Shown in pieces: positions 61,164-64,000 of a stretch of 64,000 nt of DNA (its first letter is position 1; each line of letters starts with the position of its first letter). The stretch lies in contig NZ_QJSW01000005.1 of the NCBI RefSeq assembly GCF_003217495.1, forward strand, positions 62,001-126,000. Direction: 5' to 3'. This DNA comes from Paenibacillus barcinonensis (GTDB lineage: Bacteria > Bacillota > Bacilli > Paenibacillales > Paenibacillaceae). The translations under genes and the position numbers were made by a program. Under the pieces are notes generated by a model that was given only the letters and a program-made list of their open reading frames with translations, made no database searches and was not told where the DNA came from.

Positions 61164-62435
61164 TTACTTGGCTGTTGAGGGCTTGAGTGCATACTTGGAC
61201 AGCGCATCATCTTTCATGGAATAGATGACATCGTTTGCGTAGGCCGAGACACGATCCAGTGACGGAACGGCCGTGCTGACGGTGTACACATGTACATCCT
61301 CCAAGGTCTGCGGATCAAGGATATACCCTGTTTTGGCAAAATTCAGCTGATATTGTCCGTCCTGTGTACGGTCCACATTCATAAGCACAGGCTTCGCATC
61401 CTGGAATAAACGTTCGGTCACTTTGCCGTTCATCGTGTACAGCTCCAGCTTCGGTCCAGTGAGTACAGTATAGCTGTTCCCGGACGTCTGAATGAAGGCA
61501 TTGCCAGCAATAGCACGACCCCATGCAAGCTTGCCATCCGGGCCAAATCCCATCAGTCGATTGCCTGTACCTTCAAAATTGGCACGCATGATGATCGAGC
61601 CATCATCCAGAATGGCCAGCGATTCTCCGCCGCCATCGCCTTGTGTACTGGCATTTGCCGGGAATTGATAGAAGGACAGACGTGTGAACGAGGTATCGTA
61701 AATTTCAATTTTAGGGTTCGCAGCAGGCTGCCATAAGCTGCCAGACTTCACCTGTTTGCTTGCATCTACGACGATTCGGTCGTGACCTGCCTCAAGCACC
61801 GTGCCTGCGATCGTTTTCTCGCTTAGCAGCTTTCCTTTTTTGTCATAAAGCGATAGTGTGGAGCGCACAGAGCCATTGGCTTGTGCGCCCTGACTTGAAG
61901 CCACGAGCACATTATCGTTGTTCATAAGTGAGACAGTTGCTGATGCATTTATATTTTTAACCCAATTGGTCTTGCCCGAAGTGTTAAAGGAATATAGCTT
62001 TTTACTTTTATCCGAATACTCCATGTATACATATGCTGTACCATTATTTGTATACCAGGAATTGGAGTATGTAGTGTAAGGTCCGCTTTTCTCATGGAAA
62101 ATGGTGCTCCATTTTACCTGCCCTGTTTTAGCATCAATTGCCTGCAGGGAATCAAGCTTCCAATCCAGTGTAGTTTTGCTACTCGTTTTGATGACGGGCT
62201 GGGACGAGTGAACATACACCAGATTTTTGGAAGGTACAGTATAAATATTTTGGATCATCACGTCTTTTTCTGTATTAGCCTCTGTCAACATCAGGGAAGA
62301 AGAGGTCCAGGCAGGCTTAGGAAGGGATTCTGTGGCGGCTGCTGCGTGTGCTGCTGTGTTCATGTTCAAGAAGAGCATGCTGCTTAGCAGTAGAACAGCC
62401 CATGTTGTCGTCTTCTGTTTGTTCGTTGGATACAA
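61164..62435 (-). CDS. Secreted PQQ-type beta-propeller-like protein
   Basis: This 423-residue protein has a signal peptide (WAVLLLSSMLFLNMNTAAHA, probable cleavage after AHA). The mature part consists of repeated blades of the PQQ/WD type: SLQAIDAKTGQVKWS, KLYSFNTSGKTNWV, TLSLYDKKGKLLSE, LMGFGPDGKLAWGR, KLELYTMNGKV. It has no catalytic motif or anchor, so it is likely a secreted binding or scaffold protein. The start is the TTG at 62435, seven bases after AAAGGTGG; the ATG at 62492 has no site and would hide the signal peptide. Its ligand is unknown. Confidence 0.75.
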   Translation of the reverse strand: MYPTNKQKTTTWAVLLLSSMLFLNMNTAAHAAAATESLPKPAWTSSSLMLTEANTEKDVMIQNIYTVPSKNLVYVHSSQPVIKTSSKTTLDWKLDSLQAIDAKTGQVKWSTIFHEKSGPYTTYSNSWYTNNGTAYVYMEYSDKSKKLYSFNTSGKTNWVKNINASATVSLMNNDNVLVASSQGAQANGSVRSTLSLYDKKGKLLSEKTIAGTVLEAGHDRIVVDASKQVKSGSLWQPAANPKIEIYDTSFTRLSFYQFPANASTQGDGGGESLAILDDGSIIMRANFEGTGNRLMGFGPDGKLAWGRAIAGNAFIQTSGNSYTVLTGPKLELYTMNGKVTERLFQDAKPVLMNVDRTQDGQYQLNFAKTGYILDPQTLEDVHVYTVSTAVPSLDRVSAYANDVIYSMKDDALSKYALKPSTAK

Positions 62436-62684
62436 GTGAGAAACCACCTTTCGTATTCGGTCAAAATAGAACCGATTGAAGAATTCTACCATTAAATTCT
62501 AGTATAATTCAACCAGATGCGTTGTAACCATTTTAGACTCTGGATGTGCATATCTGATGTTTGCAGAAGTGAAACAGTTACAGGGAATTCATCTTCTTTC
62601 GATATATTTCGAAGTTTGATATATTTAGTGCTGTAACATGAGTTATACGCAAGGTATGGAGCAAGACGGACAAGGAGAACAGAT

Positions 62685-63275
62685 ATGAATTGGAGTGACA
62701 ACCTGACTTTATTGGTTATGGCAGGCATCGTCCTGTTATTGCTGCTGACCTGGATTGTAAGGCGAATCATCTACCGCGGGCAGCGGATTCGAAGCGAGGC
62801 CAATCCTCAGAAAATTACGATCAGGGATATTGATCTAATGCAAGACGGCTCGGAATTTGAATTATACCTCTACAATCTGTTAGAGCAGTTGGGCTACGAT
62901 GAGGTTCACAAAACGACCGGCAGTCGGGATTTTGGTGCGGATCTTGTTTTTGTGGACAGGCTGGGCAGAAGAAATGTGGTACAGGCGAAGCGATACGGGG
63001 CAAATCATCCGGTTGGTCTGGGTGCGGTGCAGGAAATTTACACGTCGATGCGTTATTATGAGGCCGAACGTTCGATTGTACTGACCTCCGCCCGTTATAC
63101 GGATTCTTGCCGAATACTGGCGGCGGTGAACGGAGTGAAGCTGCTGGACCGCGAGGATTTGATAGAGCTGATCAGTCTCTTCAAATCGCGCAGGCAGGAT
63201 GAGGCGCTGGAATTGATCGAAGAGGATGACCACGAGCCAATCGAAACGTGGCAGTCTCGGCGCAAGCGTACTTGA
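62685..63275 (+). CDS. Membrane-anchored Mrr-type restriction endonuclease-like protein
   Basis: This 196-residue protein has an N-terminal membrane segment (residues 8-25), a basic stretch, and an Mrr_cat PD-(D/E)xK nuclease domain (about 50-165). Glu58 lies in the first helix, Asp82 and Asp86 are in GSRDFGADLVF, and QAK (100-102) is in VVQAKRY. Mrr-type enzymes cut modified or foreign DNA; small membrane-anchored versions are widespread in Firmicutes, with unclear roles. AAGGAGAA precedes the ATG. It is divergent from the propeller gene and has no methyltransferase nearby. Confidence 0.85.
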   Translation: MNWSDNLTLLVMAGIVLLLLLTWIVRRIIYRGQRIRSEANPQKITIRDIDLMQDGSEFELYLYNLLEQLGYDEVHKTTGSRDFGADLVFVDRLGRRNVVQAKRYGANHPVGLGAVQEIYTSMRYYEAERSIVLTSARYTDSCRILAAVNGVKLLDREDLIELISLFKSRRQDEALELIEEDDHEPIETWQSRRKRT

Positions 63276-63378
63276 TGTCAGACGGGCGCGGTCTTGAGCG
63301 CGGGGTGGAGGGTTTCTTTTCACAAACAACGTATGTATGGGTTCGGGCTGGCTGCACCTTCACTTGTATCGCTGCACA

Positions 63379-63399
63379 TGATATATTGAACGTATATCA
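63379..63399. promoter_or_regulatory. Palindrome just before a Shine-Dalgarno
   Basis: TGATATA-TTGAACG-TATATCA lies three bases before AAGGAGTG of the small basic protein gene. It could be an operator or an mRNA hairpin masking the ribosome site. Confidence 0.35.
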
Positions 63400-63420
63400 A
63401 TTGAAGGAGTGTGTAATGGT

Positions 63421-63699
63421 ATGGCACGTACACAGACACAAAAAGCGTTACGCAAAGCAGCACGATCAGGCCAGTGGTGTCCCGAGCAAAGTCGGAGAAT
63501 TAATGGAGATTACGGGGCGTTATCCCAGCATGTGCGTCTGACACCAACAAAGCAGGAAAAATTGCAAAAGGTCAAACACAAGAAGCAGATCATCCGGGAT
63601 GGTGGTGCTTCTTTTTATTTTGTCTTAGAGCGGGAGAAAATAAGAAAAGGAGAAGCGCTCAGCTCCTCCCTTCATGCACAACAAAATCCAATTCTATGA
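63421..63699 (+). CDS. Small basic protein of unknown function (YqkK-like)
   Basis: This 92-residue, strongly basic protein begins ARTQTQKALRKAARSGQW after Met, followed by PEQSRRINGDYGALSQHVR and KQEKLQKVKHKKQIIRDG. It resembles the small Bacillus proteins of the YqkK type; function unknown. AAGGAGTG lies eleven bases before the ATG. A terminator-like hairpin with T-run (63580-63617) lies inside the frame around residues 54-65. The part after it (EREKIRKGEALSS ...) looks unlike the usual end and overlaps the convergent fabV stop, so the gene may have lost its original stop. Confidence 0.6.
   Translation: MARTQTQKALRKAARSGQWCPEQSRRINGDYGALSQHVRLTPTKQEKLQKVKHKKQIIRDGGASFYFVLEREKIRKGEALSSSLHAQQNPIL
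63580..63617 (+). terminator. Terminator-like hairpin inside the small basic protein gene
   Basis: AAGAAGCA ... TGCTTCTT is followed by TTTTA, with weak inner pairing. It lies within the annotated frame, about 80 bases before its stop. Confidence 0.55.
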
Positions 63700-64000
63700 C
63701 TGAACAAGATGAGGGACTTCCACGTTCGGATCAACATCGGCTTCATAATCAACGCCATCCGTTTCAAAACCGAACAGTTGGAAAAACTCGCGGCGGTAGC
63801 CTTCCAGATCGGACAGATCATAGATATTTTCTGTTGTCAGCTCGTTCCAGATCTTCGCAACTTCCTCCTGCACGTCTGCTTTCATCTCCCAATCATCAAT
63901 ACGAATGCGTCCTTGCTCATCGGTCGGCACTTCACCGCCAGCATACAGACGATCCGCAAACAGACGCTGCAATTGCTCGATGCAGCCTTCATGCAATCCT
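63694..64000 (-). CDS. fabV: Trans-2-enoyl-CoA/ACP reductase FabV, C-terminal part
   Basis: The minus-strand frame is open from the right window edge to a stop at 63694, giving 101 codons. It matches the C-terminal end of FabV: EGCIEQLQRLFADRLYAGGE, RIRIDDWEMKADVQEEVAK, TTENIYDLSDLEGYRREF and FGFETDGVDYEADVDP. FabV is an NADH-dependent enoyl reductase of fatty acid synthesis that is insensitive to triclosan; the catalytic residues lie outside the window. Its stop overlaps the end of the convergent small basic protein frame by six bases. Confidence 0.85.
   Translation of the reverse strand, partial: GLHEGCIEQLQRLFADRLYAGGEVPTDEQGRIRIDDWEMKADVQEEVAKIWNELTTENIYDLSDLEGYRREFFQLFGFETDGVDYEADVDPNVEVPHLVQS

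Noticed and set aside
1..64000. CRISPR arrays, tRNA/rRNA genes, prophage or complete IS elements
   Set aside because: No regularly spaced repeats, no tRNA cloverleaf or rRNA sequence, and no transposase, integrase or phage gene was recognised.

Overview
The window looks like a chromosomal segment of a Paenibacillus (Firmicutes, Bacillales). The base composition is moderate. Shine-Dalgarno sequences are strong (AAGGAG/GGAGG types), several genes start with TTG, and the gene set is Bacillus-like: glcT-ptsG-ptsH-ptsI, NfeD-FloT, split gcvPA/gcvPB and a TerC gene behind a Mn riboswitch. It also carries the Lpl-type sugar ABC transporters with membrane-bound AraC regulators that are common in Paenibacillus. 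No rRNA, tRNA, prophage, CRISPR array or complete insertion sequence was seen. One MITE-like element lies in front of ilvD.

Layout. 0-3 kb: 3'-truncated ilvD (-), the MITE, a KGG-repeat stress protein and a membrane acyltransferase, all on the minus strand. 3.2-8.5 kb: a plus-strand run with KDG kinase, KDPG aldolase, an anchored alpha/beta hydrolase, a HAD phosphatase, a sirtuin and an aldo/keto reductase. 8.6-13.6 kb: an AraC regulator divergent from galK-galE-galT. 13.7-15.6 kb: a PNPOx-like protein and an Fe-alcohol dehydrogenase. 15.8-18 kb: NfeD-flotillin behind a sigma-W-type promoter. 18.2-23.4 kb: glcT-ptsG-ptsH-ptsI with an RNA antiterminator site. 23.7-29 kb: gcvT-gcvPA-gcvPB (-) under a tandem glycine riboswitch, divergent from gcvH. 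29.4-34.6 kb: mtlA-mtlR-mtlF-mtlD.

34.9-36 kb: a small Cys-rich protein gene, a gene remnant and an unexplained minus-strand leader-like RNA. 36-45 kb: a membrane AraC regulator, two ABC permeases, two paralogous solute-binding lipoproteins and a GH105 hydrolase, which together look like pectin/rhamnogalacturonan oligosaccharide uptake. 45-50.4 kb: two tandem type I pullulanases, the second with Ig-like and CBM41-like C-terminal modules. 50.6-56.4 kb: L25/Ctc, an unknown protein, a WYL regulator plus a HIRAN protein, a glycosyltransferase, a DUF3817 protein and a TerC protein. 56.5-59.7 kb: a structured leader with a 31-codon ORF, then rtcB and an AAA+ ATPase. 60-64 kb: GlsB-like protein, msrA, a secreted beta-propeller-like protein, a membrane-anchored Mrr-type nuclease, a small basic protein and the 3' end of fabV.

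The window is dominated by carbohydrate uptake and its control: glucose and mannitol PTS, galactose Leloir pathway, uronate (KDG) catabolism, pectin oligomers and alpha-glucans. Regulation by RNA is frequent (GlcT antitermination, glycine and manganese riboswitches, two unassigned structured leaders), and at least one perfect CcpA cre site is present. The parts least explained by known biology are the rtcB leader plus RtcB-AAA operon and the minus-strand leader around 35.6-36.0 kb.
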